From NCBI GenBank assembly GCA_022563885.1, contig JADFMM010000010.1:1-50594 (forward strand): a stretch of DNA of 50,594 bases. The letters are read 5' to 3'. This DNA comes from Planctomycetota bacterium. Lineage in GTDB: Bacteria > Planctomycetota > Phycisphaerae > Sedimentisphaerales > Anaerobacaceae. Below are positions 25,555 to 35,723 of this stretch, in pieces; position 1 is the first letter of the stretch, and every line of letters begins with the position of its first letter. The position numbers were made by a program, and so were the translations under genes. Below the pieces are notes generated by a model, which worked only from the letters and a program-made list of their open reading frames with translations, did no database searches and was not told where the DNA came from.

Positions 25555-26554
25555 CTATGAAGCCGTTCAGAAACAACACAATTTTGTGGTCGGCCTATTC
25601 GTCATTATTGGCCTCTTAGCCTTTGGCTGGTTGATTTACAAATTTGGAGACTTACCGCGTATTGTGACACAATGGAAATCCTTCGACGTCACTGTGCAGT
25701 TTCGCGCCGCCGCAGGCGCGCAGAAGGATACACCGGTACATTTCTGTGGTTATCAGATTGGCCGGGTCACGGTGGTGACGGCGCCCGAGATCCTGGCAGA
25801 GATTGAGAACGGTCAGCCGGGCGAATTGCGCTACCACCAGACCAGGGTCACGCTGAGCATTGGTGAGCAATACGATAACATTCCTATCGACAGTACGGTC
25901 ACCCTGATGACGCGTGGCTTGGGCAGTAGTTTCATCGAAATCAAGGCGCCGCAGCCGGACCCGGCGCGACCGGTGACTCAATTCATGGTCGATGGGACCT
26001 TGCTGCAGGGGGCCACCGGCATGACCAGCGAGTTCTTTCCACAGGAGAGTCAGGAGAAACTGGAGTTGCTGGTGGATGATATTAGGGTGTTCCTCGGAAA
26101 CGCTAATAATATGGCAGGAGATCGGCAAAACCAGGAAAACTTCAAGACGATTTTGACGAACTTCGCGGCGGTCTCCTCCGCGCTTACCCAGACCTTGGTT
26201 CAGACCACGGCCACCCTGTCGGTGGTGTCGGGCACTCTGGATGAGTACCGAAACCTCGCGGCCAGGGGCACCGATACCCTGGAGCATGCGGACGCGCTGT
26301 TTCAGGCCTTGACGCAGAGTTTCGTGGAGACCAGCCAAGAATTGAGTAAGGTCGCCTCTGAAGTACGACTACTACTGGGGCATGTCAATACGGGCGAAGG
26401 CACCATCGGCAGGCTCGTTCATGACGCCCGTTTCTATGAGAACCTGCTGGCGACAACCGAGCAGTTGCAGGTCTTGGTCCAGCAGATGAAGGCCGTCATG
26501 GGCGCGATCAGCGAAAGGGGGCTGGGGCACGTCTGGAGGAAGGGCACTCAGTGA
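25547..26554 (+). CDS. MCE-family (MlaD-like) membrane-anchored lipid-transport protein
   Basis: The 335-residue protein has one N-terminal membrane helix (FVVGLFVIIGLLAFGWLIYKF, residues about 13-33), then an MCE domain (FDVTVQFRAAAGAQKDTPVH, YQIGRVTVVT, DNIPIDSTVTLMTRGLGSSF) and a long helical C-terminal region (TLVQTTATLSVVSGTLDEY, GTIGRLVHDARFYENL). MlaD-type proteins form rings that carry phospholipids across the periplasm with an MlaE permease and MlaF ATPase. Neither is adjacent here. The helical tail resembles the needle-forming part of longer MCE proteins. It is translationally coupled to the MerR gene and converges with folC, the stops overlapping by 7 bp. Confidence 0.85.
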   Translation: MSDYEAVQKQHNFVVGLFVIIGLLAFGWLIYKFGDLPRIVTQWKSFDVTVQFRAAAGAQKDTPVHFCGYQIGRVTVVTAPEILAEIENGQPGELRYHQTRVTLSIGEQYDNIPIDSTVTLMTRGLGSSFIEIKAPQPDPARPVTQFMVDGTLLQGATGMTSEFFPQESQEKLELLVDDIRVFLGNANNMAGDRQNQENFKTILTNFAAVSSALTQTLVQTTATLSVVSGTLDEYRNLAARGTDTLEHADALFQALTQSFVETSQELSKVASEVRLLLGHVNTGEGTIGRLVHDARFYENLLATTEQLQVLVQQMKAVMGAISERGLGHVWRKGTQ

Positions 26555-27987
26555 GCTTGCAAGGCCGGCTGGAGGCGGGTCTTGGCCTGCCCGATCAAGT
26601 AGAAACTTCCCGTGATGCAGATGAGGTCTTCACGGCTCACGGCGCTGTTCGCAATCTTCAAGGCCTCCCCCAAGCTAGAGGATGTTTGAAACATCTTGTC
26701 GCAGATTTCGGTATACATGTCCGCAAGGTCCCGCGGAGACATGGCCTTCGGGGAACTGCTGCGCGTGAAAATGACCTTGTCGGCACCGTACTGGAGTTGT
26801 TCCAACATCCCTGGCACGTCTTTGTCACTGTTGCATCCGAAGACAATGACCATGGAATCGTAGGGAATGTTCTGGCCGATGGCATGAATCAAGGCCCGAA
26901 CACTCGCCGCGTTGTGGGCCCCGTCGATCATGATACGAGGGTCGTCATAGACCATCTCCATCCGGCCCATCAGCGACACCTCATTCAGGCCCCGTGTCGC
27001 TTTTTCGGTGTCGATTTCGAATCCGCTGGCTTTTAGCTTGTCCAGCATGGCCAGCGCCAAACCGCAATTAACGGCCTGGTGTTTGCCGTAAAGCGGCACA
27101 CGCAAGTGCTCAAACTTGCTCGTCTCCGTCGTCAAACAGATACGCGTGTGCGGTCCATCCTCTCTGGAGGTCTCAAAACGATAGGAAAAGTCAATGTCTT
27201 CGCCGGTGACACTGAAGGGCGATTGTACTGCCAAGGCCTCTGACTTGAGAACCTGCATCGCACTGGGCTCCTGCTCGACGGTGAGGACCGGTACGCCCTT
27301 CTTAAAGACACCGGCCTTCTCTCTGGCGATGCTGTCGATCGTGGAGCCGAGTTGTTGCTGATGGTCAATACTGAGGCTCGTGATCCCGATGACCTCCGGG
27401 GTGATTACGTTGGTGCTGTCCAGGCGACCACCCATACCCGTCTCGATGATGGCGATGTCGGCCTTCTTGTCGGCGAAGTGCATGAACGCCAAGGCCGTCA
27501 GGATCTCGAAGAAGGTCGGCGGGTCCTTTTCGGCGAGTTTTTCGATGGCTGCATGGGCACGGTTTAGCAGCCTGAGCATCTCAGAGTCGGAGATCATGAC
27601 CGAGTTTACCCGAATCCGTTCATGCAAATGAATCAGGTGTGGTGAGGTGTACAGTCCCACCTTGAACCCGTTGGACTCCAGCATTTTTGCCAGCATAGTG
27701 GCCGTTGAGCCCTTGCCCTTGGAACCGGCAATGTGCGCGGTCGCGGTCTTGGTGTGTGGATTGCCCAGCAGGGTGAGCAAGGTTCTCATCCGGTCAAGAT
27801 TGAAGGTCGTCACGTTGTAGCGCAGTTTCTCCTGCTGCTCGTAGTCGGTCTTGCTCAAGAGGTATGCGAGGGCCTGTTTATACCGACTGAAGGCCTTCTT
27901 GGTCTTGACTGTCGCAATCTTGGAGGGGGGGCTCTGAGTACGATCTTTACTAGTATTTTTTTCGATCTTTGCCATTGGGCACACCAT
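26548..27987 (-). CDS. folC: bifunctional folylpolyglutamate/dihydrofolate synthase
   Basis: The 479-residue protein is a Mur-ligase-like FolC: HIAGSKGKGSTATMLAKML (P-loop), LYTSPHLIHLHERIRVN, PTFFEILTALAFMHFA, ETGMGGRLDSTN, ISSLSIDHQQQLG-type metal/ATP segment (ITSLSIDHQQQLGSTIDSIA), IDGAHNAASVRALI, and the C-terminal domain with VFGCNSDKDVPGML. It adds glutamate to folates. The N-terminal ~40 residues are a Lys/Ser-rich extension; ATG 27975 (MAKIEKN) is an equally good start. The 249-bp gap 27988-28236 shows nothing recognisable. Confidence 0.93.
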   Translation of the reverse strand: MVCPMAKIEKNTSKDRTQSPPSKIATVKTKKAFSRYKQALAYLLSKTDYEQQEKLRYNVTTFNLDRMRTLLTLLGNPHTKTATAHIAGSKGKGSTATMLAKMLESNGFKVGLYTSPHLIHLHERIRVNSVMISDSEMLRLLNRAHAAIEKLAEKDPPTFFEILTALAFMHFADKKADIAIIETGMGGRLDSTNVITPEVIGITSLSIDHQQQLGSTIDSIAREKAGVFKKGVPVLTVEQEPSAMQVLKSEALAVQSPFSVTGEDIDFSYRFETSREDGPHTRICLTTETSKFEHLRVPLYGKHQAVNCGLALAMLDKLKASGFEIDTEKATRGLNEVSLMGRMEMVYDDPRIMIDGAHNAASVRALIHAIGQNIPYDSMVIVFGCNSDKDVPGMLEQLQYGADKVIFTRSSSPKAMSPRDLADMYTEICDKMFQTSSSLGEALKIANSAVSREDLICITGSFYLIGQAKTRLQPALQAH

Positions 27988-28236
27988 ACTAACAAAACGG
28001 TCGGAATCTAGTCAAACATTCCGATAACATCGGTGCCCGTCAGGAGAGTTTTGGTCTGCACTGTGTTTGTAAGTGATTTAAAGGTATCGACATATCAGGA
28101 TCTTGGCATGTTCGGATGCCTTGAGAGTTTCTGAAGGATAAATTCCGTATTCTTCAGGAAGAATTAGAAACACTTATGAAATATCCCGCCCCGCGTGCAA
28201 CTTTCGATTTTGCGGCAAGCGAGGACAGGTCCGTCT

Positions 28237-29457
28237 CTACTTCTCCAGTTTGTTCTTGCGAATGGGCTTTTGCTGGTTGTATCGATTAATGTTGCGGACG
28301 GCCTGACGCAGGCGCTGTTCGTTCTCAACTAGGGCGATTCGCACAAAGTTTTCACCATTCTCGCCGAAGGCACGGCCCGGGGCGACCGCCACCTCCGCGT
28401 GCTCCATTAGATCCATCGCATAGTCGATGGTCCCCTTGCCCTTGAGATGCTCCGGCGGTACTTTCGCCCAGACGAACATGGACGCACGCGGTTTTTCCAC
28501 CCGCCAGCCGATCCGCTGCAGTCCCTCGCAGAGGACATCGCGCCGGGACTGGTACTTCTGGTTCTGCGCGGAGATGTCCGCTTCGCAGTGCCGCATCGCG
28601 ATGATGCTGGCGATTTGCACGGCCTGGAAGATGCCGTAATCATAGTAGCCTTTGATGGTGGCCAAATGACCGATCAGGGTCGGATTTCCGGCGACGAATC
28701 CCACCCGGAAGCCCGCCATGTTGTAGGGCTTGCTCATGGTGGTGAACTCTACGCCGAGCTCCTTGGCCCCCTTGGCAGCCAAGAAGCTCGGGGGTCGATA
28801 GCCGTCGAACGCGGTCTCCCCATAGGCGAAATCGTGGATGACGATGAAGCCGACGCGTTTGGCCAGAGCGACGATTGTTTCAAAGAAGCCCTCATCCACG
28901 GTCATGGCGGTGGGATTGTGTGGGTAGTTCAAGATCAGTACCTTGGGTTTGGGATAGAGGTGTTCACAGACCATGGCAATGTTGTCGAGAAAGGTCTGAT
29001 CGCATCCCAAGGGGACCGTGATGACATTGGCGCCTGCTAGCGTGACACCATAGATGTGGATGGGGAAGGCAGGATCGGGCACGACTGCCGTGTCACCTGG
29101 CCCGAGCATGGCCAAGCAGAGGTGACTGAAGCCCTCTTTGGAACCGATGCAGGCCAAGACCTCGGTCTCGGGATCCAAGGAAACGTCCCAATTGCGCTTG
29201 TACTTGAGGGCCACTTCTTTCCGCAGGTTCTTGATGCCCTTGGATGCACTGTAGCGGTGATTACGGGGATCGGCTGCCGCTTCGCAGAGTTTGTCGGTCA
29301 CGATTCGCGGGGCGCTGTCGGTCGGATTTCCCATCCCCAGATCAATGATGTCGGCACCTGCCTGACGTTTGGCTATCTTCAGGGCGTTCAGTTGGCCAAA
29401 TAGATAGGGCGGCAAGCGTTTGATTCGCTGTGCGGGCTCAATCACAAACTCGGACAT
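28237..29457 (-). CDS. pyridoxal-phosphate aminotransferase, class I/II (AlaC-like)
   Basis: The 406-residue fold-type I enzyme has substrate-loop DLGMGNPTD, GSKEGFSHLCLAMLGPGD, NYPHNPTAMTVD, IHDFAYGETAFDGYRPPSFL, PLP-lysine context TTMSKPYNMAGFRVGF and NFVRIALVENEQRLRQAVR. The MSEFVIEPAQRIKRLPPYLF start and 'FGQLNALK' strongly resemble the AlaC/diaminopimelate-like subgroup that makes alanine or branched-chain-type amino acids from glutamate. I leave the symbol empty because specificity cannot be read from sequence. It is monocistronic on the minus strand. Confidence 0.85.
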   Translation of the reverse strand: MSEFVIEPAQRIKRLPPYLFGQLNALKIAKRQAGADIIDLGMGNPTDSAPRIVTDKLCEAAADPRNHRYSASKGIKNLRKEVALKYKRNWDVSLDPETEVLACIGSKEGFSHLCLAMLGPGDTAVVPDPAFPIHIYGVTLAGANVITVPLGCDQTFLDNIAMVCEHLYPKPKVLILNYPHNPTAMTVDEGFFETIVALAKRVGFIVIHDFAYGETAFDGYRPPSFLAAKGAKELGVEFTTMSKPYNMAGFRVGFVAGNPTLIGHLATIKGYYDYGIFQAVQIASIIAMRHCEADISAQNQKYQSRRDVLCEGLQRIGWRVEKPRASMFVWAKVPPEHLKGKGTIDYAMDLMEHAEVAVAPGRAFGENGENFVRIALVENEQRLRQAVRNINRYNQQKPIRKNKLEK

Positions 29458-29560
29458 GCCGATTCAATCCTTCATGTGTCAATTGCGGGGTTTTCGCCAA
29501 AACGGTGAAGGGGGCAGTGTAGCGAGTAATCGAGAATCTTCAACTGATTTCGGGCAGAGC

Positions 29561-30202
29561 CTAAAATCGACTGCGTAACACCAGCCAGCCGGCAAAGAGA
29601 AAAAATAGGAGGGTCCCAACCAGGAGCAGCGTGGTCAGAGGAGAATTGCGATAGGGCTTCGTGACCCAAGTCGATTGGCCATTGAGAATCAAGAGGGCCA
29701 GTGCCAGCATGGGCATGAACAGCGCCCCCGTGACCGAATACCATTTGACGAGTTGGGTGAATTCGATCAGGACGAGCCCCGAAATCGGCAAGGTGGCTAG
29801 GAGCAGTAGGCTGGAGGCGTAGAGCGCGGACTTGGTCTTGTTGGTCTGGCTTGTCCCCTTTCTGTCCGGGCGCGTTCCCTTCATCTGCGGCCATAGATCC
29901 GCAAAGAGGTAGGGGACGCTCTGCCAGACGCCGAGCAGGCTACTGAAGACGGCGGCCCAGGCCCCGATCAAAAAGGCCCACCGGGCTGCCGGGCCCAACG
30001 CATCCAACTGCGTCCTCAAAACGTTGGCTAGATTCGCGATCAGGGTGACACCCTTGCCTGGAGCTGGGGGCAGTTCACTGCCAATGAACACCATGGCCAG
30101 CCCAAAGAGACCGGTCATGACGTAGGCGACCGCCAGGTCGATGCGACAGGCGCCCAGTGCCCGGACGGACTCGCGTCCCTCCTCGCCGGATCCAGTATCC
30201 AT
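29561..30202 (-). CDS. Nramp-family metal transporter, C-terminal part (frameshifted)
   Basis: This frame encodes the last about five membrane helices of an Nramp divalent-metal transporter (YVMTGLFGLAMVFIGSELPP, WAFLIGAWAAVFSSLLGVW, LLLLATLPISGLVLIEFTQL, LFMPMLALALLILNG, LLLVGTLLFFLFAGWLVLRS). Homology begins at EEGRESVRALGACRIDLAVA, just inside the formal start. It is in the same phase as the N-terminal part at 30239-30814, but the stretch between (30190-30260) is readable only in another frame. It is therefore the 3' half of a single interrupted gene. Manganese is the usual substrate of the family. Confidence 0.75.
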   Translation of the reverse strand: MDTGSGEEGRESVRALGACRIDLAVAYVMTGLFGLAMVFIGSELPPAPGKGVTLIANLANVLRTQLDALGPAARWAFLIGAWAAVFSSLLGVWQSVPYLFADLWPQMKGTRPDRKGTSQTNKTKSALYASSLLLLATLPISGLVLIEFTQLVKWYSVTGALFMPMLALALLILNGQSTWVTKPYRNSPLTTLLLVGTLLFFLFAGWLVLRSRF

Positions 30203-30238
30203 AGCAGAGGATCGTCACGGTGCCTCCGACGCCCCCCA

Positions 30239-30814
30239 TCAAGCCAATCGTCCAGGCCAGGCCCTCGCCTCTAGGATGCCCATGGCGACCTCTTGCCAGG
30301 GCGGCGCTAAGGCCAGGGCGGTCCCGATGACCACCGCGAACATGGCTGCAATGCAGATCCCCATGGTCTTGGCGAAGAGCCTGAACCCGCCCACCTTGAT
30401 CAGGACGAGGGCGGCGCCACTGTGCAGAACGCCATAGGCGATCTTGTCCTGCTGGGCCGAATGGAAGAGGGGCCAGATGGCATGGGCGGCCGCGCCACAG
30501 GCGCTCATGAGTACCGCCGCGACCAAGAAACTCCATGCCAACAGATAGGCGAAAAAGATCCAGACGACGGATCGCCCCAGATGTGCGACGACGCCTTCCA
30601 GCAGGGTGTCACCCGTGACAAGTTGCCAACGGGCCAGGCCTTCGTTGAGAAGATATTTGATTCCCGCCCCTAGCACCACGGCCCACAGGCAGGCCAGGCC
30701 CAAGCGGCTTCCCGTGAAGGCGGCGGTGGCCAGGTCACCCGCGCCCACACCGGTGGCGGCGACGAGGATACCGGGACCAAGGATCGAGAGCCATTTCTTG
30801 GTGGGGTAGCCCAT
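30239..30814 (-). CDS. Nramp-family metal transporter, N-terminal part (frameshifted)
   Basis: The reading frame starts MGYPTKKWLSILGPGILVAA and includes the Nramp signature ATGVGAGDLATAAFTGSRLG (metal-binding DPGN-like region, here GAGDLA), then about five helices, to GILEARAW. A tandem duplication of CCTGG (plus strand CCAGGCCAGG at 30252-30261) then shifts the frame. Removing one copy restores ARAWTIGLMGGVGGTVTILC. A further single extra base near 30185 must be removed to read WIREEGRESV. The gene starts 6 nt after the guaA stop and looks like the last gene of guaB-guaA-nramp. Two compensating indels (net +6) suggest a real pseudogene or local sequence errors. Confidence 0.75.
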   Translation of the reverse strand: MGYPTKKWLSILGPGILVAATGVGAGDLATAAFTGSRLGLACLWAVVLGAGIKYLLNEGLARWQLVTGDTLLEGVVAHLGRSVVWIFFAYLLAWSFLVAAVLMSACGAAAHAIWPLFHSAQQDKIAYGVLHSGAALVLIKVGGFRLFAKTMGICIAAMFAVVIGTALALAPPWQEVAMGILEARAWPGRLA

Positions 30815-30820
30815 GGGCGA

Positions 30821-32362
30821 TCATTCCCACTCGATCGTGGCGGGGGGTTTGCTGGAGATGTCGTAGACCACGCGATTGACGCCGCGTACTTCGTTGATGA
30901 TACGGCTCGAGATCCTTGCCAAGACATCATAGGGAATGCGGGAAAAGTCGGCGGTCATAAAGTCGGTGGTGTCAACGGAACGGATGGCAACGATGTTCTC
31001 GTAGCTGCGCTCATCGCCCATCACGCCCACCGTTGAAACGGGCAGCAGGACCGCTAGTGTTTGCGAGACAGACCGGTATAGGCCGGCACCTTGGATCTCA
31101 TCGATGAGGATTTTGTCGGCTAGGCGGAGCACCTCCAGCTTGGCTTTGGTGACCTCGCCGATGATCCTCACGGCCAGACCCGGGCCGGGAAAGGGATGAC
31201 GCCACACCATCTTCTCGGGCAGGCCCAGAAACTCTCCCATGTGGCGGACCTCATCCTTGAAGAGATCGCGCAGGGGTTCGACGAGTTCGAATCCCAGTTG
31301 TTCGGGCAAACCGCCGACGTTGTGGTGGAGTTTGATAGTGGCGGCCAGATTGCCATCCTTTGAGCCCGATTCGATGACATCAGGATAGAGCGTGCCTTGG
31401 GCCAGGAATCGAGCATTTTCAATGGTGACCGCTTCTGACTTGAACGCTTCGATGAACTCCGCACCGATGATCTTGCGTTTCTCTTGGGGATCGGTGACGC
31501 CCACCAGTGCGGTCAGAAACCTGTCCGCCCAGTCGACAACGCGGAGGTCACCATGGAAATGGTCATGGAAGGTGGAGACGACATTCTCGCGCTCATTCAT
31601 GCGCAAGAGGCCATTGTCTACAAAGATGCAGGTCAGTTGGTCCCCGATGGCCTTATGGATGAGGCAGGCAACCACGGAGGAATCGACGCCGCCGCTGAGT
31701 CCACAGATGAGCTGGCCGTCGCCGACCTGCGTTTGGACGGCCTTGATCGATTCAGCTACGACATCTTTCATCTTCCAATCACCCTCGCATTGGCAGATGG
31801 CGTAAAGGAAGTTTTTCAATACTTCCGATCCCAGCGGCGTGTGTGTGACTTCCGGGTGAAACTGGACCCCATAGAAGTTGCTCCGTGCATGGTAGACCAC
31901 GGCATGGGGGCAGGATTTGGTGGTGGCCAAGGTCACGAAGCTGTCGGTGAGTCGGCCAATTTGATCGCCGTGGCTGGCCCAGACCTCCATGGAGTGGGGC
32001 AATCCCGCCAGAAGCCCTTCGGCCTTGGGAATGGTCAAGTCGGCGCGACCGAATTCACGGTGTTGGGCAGGGAGAATCTCTTCGCCTAGAATTTGGCAGC
32101 CGAGCTGCATCCCGTAGCAGATGCCCAGGACGGGCACGCCCAGCTTGAAGATTTCCTCATCGCAGCGGGGGGCGCCCTCCGCATAAACGCTGGCCGGTCC
32201 ACCGGAGAGGATGATCCCCTTGAGTGGCAACTGTGCGAGCTTGCGGGCGGCGATGTCCCCGGGATAGAGCTTGGAATACACTTTCTGTTCGCGGACGCGT
32301 CGCGCGATGAGCTGGCCGTATTGGCTACCAAAATCAAGGATAGCGACGGTCTGCCTGATCAT
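30821..32362 (-). CDS. guaA: GMP synthase (glutamine-hydrolysing)
   Basis: The 513-residue protein has an N-terminal class I glutamine amidotransferase ([37 protein letters not shown], nucleophile motif [20 protein letters not shown]), an ATP-pyrophosphatase ([41 protein letters not shown]) and a C-terminal dimerisation domain ([49 protein letters not shown]). It converts XMP to GMP. It follows guaB by 33 nt and is followed within 7 nt by the Nramp gene. Length and motifs are normal. Confidence 0.97.
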   Translation of the reverse strand: MIRQTVAILDFGSQYGQLIARRVREQKVYSKLYPGDIAARKLAQLPLKGIILSGGPASVYAEGAPRCDEEIFKLGVPVLGICYGMQLGCQILGEEILPAQHREFGRADLTIPKAEGLLAGLPHSMEVWASHGDQIGRLTDSFVTLATTKSCPHAVVYHARSNFYGVQFHPEVTHTPLGSEVLKNFLYAICQCEGDWKMKDVVAESIKAVQTQVGDGQLICGLSGGVDSSVVACLIHKAIGDQLTCIFVDNGLLRMNERENVVSTFHDHFHGDLRVVDWADRFLTALVGVTDPQEKRKIIGAEFIEAFKSEAVTIENARFLAQGTLYPDVIESGSKDGNLAATIKLHHNVGGLPEQLGFELVEPLRDLFKDEVRHMGEFLGLPEKMVWRHPFPGPGLAVRIIGEVTKAKLEVLRLADKILIDEIQGAGLYRSVSQTLAVLLPVSTVGVMGDERSYENIVAIRSVDTTDFMTADFSRIPYDVLARISSRIINEVRGVNRVVYDISSKPPATIEWE

Positions 32363-32395
32363 GACGCTTCCTTGAGGAAGGGGAACATTGAAGAA

Positions 32396-33895
32396 CTAGC
32401 TGTCAAATGAACTTGCACCCGAATAGTTGGGTGCTTCCCGGGTGATCTGGATGTCGTGTGGATGGGATTCTCCCACGGAAGCAGTCGTAATGCGGACGAA
32501 GCGGCTGTCTTCTTTGAGGTCTTCGATGTTGTGTGCCCCGCAGTAGCCCATTCCGGCTCGTAGTCCTCCGACCAGTTGATACACGAAATCGCTGAGTTCG
32601 CCTCGATAGGGGACGCGGCCCTCCACGCCTTCGGGAACGAGCTTGCTGGCCTGAGTTTGGCTGCTTTGGCTGTAACGATCGGCAGACCCTTGGACCATGG
32701 CGCCGAGTGACCCCATTCCCCGATACTCTTTGAACTGTCGGCCCTTGTAGATGACGAGTTGGCCCGGGCTCTCTTTGAGACCCGCGAAGAGTGACCCCAG
32801 CATGACGCTGGAAGCACCGGCGGCGATGGCCTTGGTGATATCGCCTGAATGTTTGATACCGCCGTCGGCAATGACGGGGATATTGTACAGGCGACCGACG
32901 CGGGCACAGTCCATGACGGCCGTGATCTGTGGGACGCCCACGCCGGAGATCACCCGCGTCGTGCAGATGGCCCCGGGCCCGATGCCAACCTTGACCGCAT
33001 TGGCCCCGGCCTCGATGAGTTCCTCCGCGGCTTCGGCCGTGGCGATATTTCCGACCACGATGTCAATTGAGTGTCCGGCCTTGATGGTTCGAACGGTCTC
33101 GACCACGTTCTCCGAGTGGCCATGGGCGGTGTCCACGACCAGGACGTCCACGTCGGCGTTGATCAGCGCCTCGGCGCGATCGTAATCCTGCACGCCCACC
33201 GCGGCCCCGACCCTCAGGCGTCCTCGGTCATCGCGGGCGGCCAGGGGGTACTGCTGAACCCGATCGATGTCACGCATGGTGATCAACCCGGCCAGTTCAC
33301 CGGCCCGGTTGACCAGCAACAGCTTTTCAACCCTGCGTCCCTGGAGCATTTCCTTGGCTTCTTCCAAGGTTGTTCCTTCCGGACCGGTGAGTAGGTTCTC
33401 TTTGGTCATGACCAGATGGATCTTGATGTCACGCTCTTTGAGGAACTTGAGGTCACGGCGTGTCAGGATGCCGACCAGCTTCCTGCCGTCGACGATGGGG
33501 ATACCCGAGACGTTTTGCTCGTTCATCAGCTCGAGGGCACGGCGAACCGGCTCGTCGGGCGAGAGGGTGACGGGGTCCTGGATGACGCCGTGCTCGGACC
33601 GCTTGACCTTCGCCACCTCTCGCGTCTGTTCGGCCACAGAAAGATTCTTATGGATAATGCCGAATCCGCCCTCCTGGGCCAAGGCGATCGCCAGCGCGGA
33701 TTCCGTGACGGTGTCCATAGCGGCCGACAAGATGGGGATGTTGATGCGAATGTGGTTGGTCAACTGCGTGCTGGTGTCCGTCTGACTCGGTACCAGATTG
33801 CTCTTGGCGGGCCGGAGCAACACATCGTCAAAAGTTATACCTTCACTCACTATCTTGTTTTCGTCCACTGGCGGCTCCGTACTGAGATTCCTCAT
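32396..33895 (-). CDS. guaB: inosine-5'-monophosphate dehydrogenase
   Basis: The 499-residue protein has the IMPDH barrel ([40 protein letters not shown], the catalytic loop [20 protein letters not shown] with its cysteine, [20 protein letters not shown], flap [16 protein letters not shown]) with an inserted CBS pair ([40 protein letters not shown]). It oxidises IMP to XMP, the step before GuaA. ATG 33895 is the first start; the protein proper begins near residue 16. It heads the purine operon. The gap upstream (33896-34320) contains no gene. Confidence 0.97.
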   Translation of the reverse strand: MRNLSTEPPVDENKIVSEGITFDDVLLRPAKSNLVPSQTDTSTQLTNHIRINIPILSAAMDTVTESALAIALAQEGGFGIIHKNLSVAEQTREVAKVKRSEHGVIQDPVTLSPDEPVRRALELMNEQNVSGIPIVDGRKLVGILTRRDLKFLKERDIKIHLVMTKENLLTGPEGTTLEEAKEMLQGRRVEKLLLVNRAGELAGLITMRDIDRVQQYPLAARDDRGRLRVGAAVGVQDYDRAEALINADVDVLVVDTAHGHSENVVETVRTIKAGHSIDIVVGNIATAEAAEELIEAGANAVKVGIGPGAICTTRVISGVGVPQITAVMDCARVGRLYNIPVIADGGIKHSGDITKAIAAGASSVMLGSLFAGLKESPGQLVIYKGRQFKEYRGMGSLGAMVQGSADRYSQSSQTQASKLVPEGVEGRVPYRGELSDFVYQLVGGLRAGMGYCGAHNIEDLKEDSRFVRITTASVGESHPHDIQITREAPNYSGASSFDS

Positions 33896-34209
33896 TGTAT
33901 TTTACTAGCCCAATATAGAGAGGGGCAAAGTGGGCGTCAATCTATTTTGATCGGCGTGTGGAGGGGCCAAGAGATCCCCTATCGAGCGGGTATTATGAGA
34001 CGTTCAACCCTGCGTCTGACCAATGAAATGGTGAAAAAATGGTGATAGCAGCCCAAAAACAACACTCTGGACGTGTTCTGCTCATTTCACTTCAGCATTC
34101 TTTCGATACAATCATCTGTGGCATTGTCTTAGTACTTGGGTGAGGAAATGGTCCAATAGCAGACAGGGAATATCAACACACAGATCGGGAGTACTGGCCC
34201 TGTTTTTCT

Positions 34210-34237
34210 TTGAGATGCTGCGGAAGTATGGTAATAT
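34210..34237 (+). promoter_or_regulatory. candidate sigma70 promoter of lipoprotein gene
   Basis: TTGAGA (34210-34215) and TAATAT (34232-34237) are separated by 16 bp and end 83 bp before the lipoprotein ATG at 34321. The rest of the 33896-34320 gap shows no gene or clear structure. Confidence 0.4.
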
Positions 34238-34320
34238 AGGTCTTTTAGGTAATACGAGGTGCTGTCCTTAATGAACGGGCGCGCTACGACCGCACCTAAT
34301 TTGACTTGGAGATGGTGGTT

Positions 34321-35649
34321 ATGAAAACGTTGCGGAATTGTCTGGTACTGCTCATTCCGTTGGCTCTGGCTGGATGTTCGAGCCTGAGCGAATTCTCAAT
34401 GTCGCAGACCGGCGACTTTTTGCTGCGGAGAGAGAGCAAGGTCAAGAGCGGATTCTTGGGCATTGACCACATCGCTGTCGTCGATGTCGTGGGTGACATC
34501 CACAGTGAGGTGGTCAAGAACCAGATTGCAGATTTCTATACTGACCAGTTGTTGAAAAAGGGCTATGGCCCCGTCGTCCGTGAATATGTGCAGCATGAAC
34601 TCAACGCTCGCGGGTTCGATCGGTCCGACATGAGTCTCGAAGCTTACGCGATTGAAGCGGGCCGTGCCATTGCGGTTCCTGCCGTGCTCATCGTCAGTGT
34701 CCCCACCTTTGGTGAAGAACTGAGCATGACGGCCAAACTGCTCGATGTGGAAGCGGGCAGTGCGCTGTGGTATGGGCACGCCTCTCATAGAGAAAAGCGG
34801 TGGAAGATTGGCGGATGGTTCGGACGATCCAGACGTGCGAGTGAGGCCGAATTTGACGCCGAGTTCCGCGCGTTCATGGGTGCTATGGACGAGACCCCGT
34901 ATGAGATGACGGACGAGCAACTGATGGAAGTTGCCCTGACGCTCAAGGATGAAAAGCGTGTCCTGGATTTGGTGGCCAAGATCTGTCGTGACCTTCCCGA
35001 GCGAGTCGACCCGATGCTCGAGCTTATGGCCCTGGAGCCTGACCTGTGGGACATGGCTGCGGCGCCGCCCACGTATGACTATCTCTCTTCGCCTCCCCTG
35101 GCAGAAGCGCCTCAGCCGGTGACACCTCCGGTATGGCCTGGTCCCACGGCGGCGGCTAGGGTACGGATGCCTGAGCCCGTCTATGTGGAGCCTGAATACA
35201 TGAGCGCGACACCTCCGCCGGTGGCAGTCGCTCCTGAGCCTTTACCGGTTCCTGTTCCGGTCGCGGCCGCTCCCATGCCTAGACCCGTGATGGTCGAGCC
35301 CATGGTGGTGCCAACGCGGGTTCCTGAGCCCGCTCCCATGTATGCGCCGGCTCGTCCCGCGCCGGTCTTGCGAGCGGCGCCCTCCCTACGACCTTTGATG
35401 GAGATTGCACCGGCAAGGCGGATGACGCCGCAACCGGGACTGACCCAGATCGATCCGCCCGGGCGTCTGCGGCGGGAGACGCTGTTGGATTTGGCGCCCC
35501 CGAGAGTGGTTCCGCAAACCCAACCCCAGGCGAGAGTAGTGGTTCAGCCCAGGCCGCGGTACCGATCCAAACCGGTGGCGGAAGGTGGAGTGGAAGCGAC
35601 ACCGAAGAAGCAAAAGAAGAAGAAATTCCACTGGACGGACTTGCTCTAG
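34321..35649 (+). CDS. CsgG-like lipoprotein with proline-rich C-terminal tail
   Basis: The 442-residue protein begins MKTLRNCLVLLIPLALAGCS, a signal peptide with lipobox (LALAGC), so it is outer-membrane/periplasm-anchored. Residues about 45-200 resemble CsgG/DUF799-type domains (IDHIAVVDVVGDIHSEVVKN, FYTDQLLKKGYGPVVREYVQ, AVPAVLIVSVPTFGEELSMT). From about 260 the protein becomes Pro/Ala/Val-rich (PVAVAPEPLPVPVPVAAAP and similar), then basic. This could span the periplasm or bind peptidoglycan. ATG 34321 has GGAG upstream; TTG 34306 is unlikely. The next gene is a shorter paralog, so this may be a duplicated pair. Confidence 0.75.
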   Translation: MKTLRNCLVLLIPLALAGCSSLSEFSMSQTGDFLLRRESKVKSGFLGIDHIAVVDVVGDIHSEVVKNQIADFYTDQLLKKGYGPVVREYVQHELNARGFDRSDMSLEAYAIEAGRAIAVPAVLIVSVPTFGEELSMTAKLLDVEAGSALWYGHASHREKRWKIGGWFGRSRRASEAEFDAEFRAFMGAMDETPYEMTDEQLMEVALTLKDEKRVLDLVAKICRDLPERVDPMLELMALEPDLWDMAAAPPTYDYLSSPPLAEAPQPVTPPVWPGPTAAARVRMPEPVYVEPEYMSATPPPVAVAPEPLPVPVPVAAAPMPRPVMVEPMVVPTRVPEPAPMYAPARPAPVLRAAPSLRPLMEIAPARRMTPQPGLTQIDPPGRLRRETLLDLAPPRVVPQTQPQARVVVQPRPRYRSKPVAEGGVEATPKKQKKKKFHWTDLL

Positions 35650-35690
35650 GAACTTTGTTCAGTCCCGTTCGGTTCAGATTCACTTGAAAG

Positions 35691-35723
35691 ACCGCCCAGC
35701 ACTCTGCTCGGCGGTTTTTTTTT
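35691..35723 (+). terminator. intrinsic terminator
   Basis: ACCGCCCAGCA - CTC - TGCTCGGCGGT forms an 11-position stem with one mismatch and is followed by nine T residues, 42 nt after the lipoprotein stop. This is a strong rho-independent terminator that separates it from the next lipoprotein gene. Confidence 0.85.
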
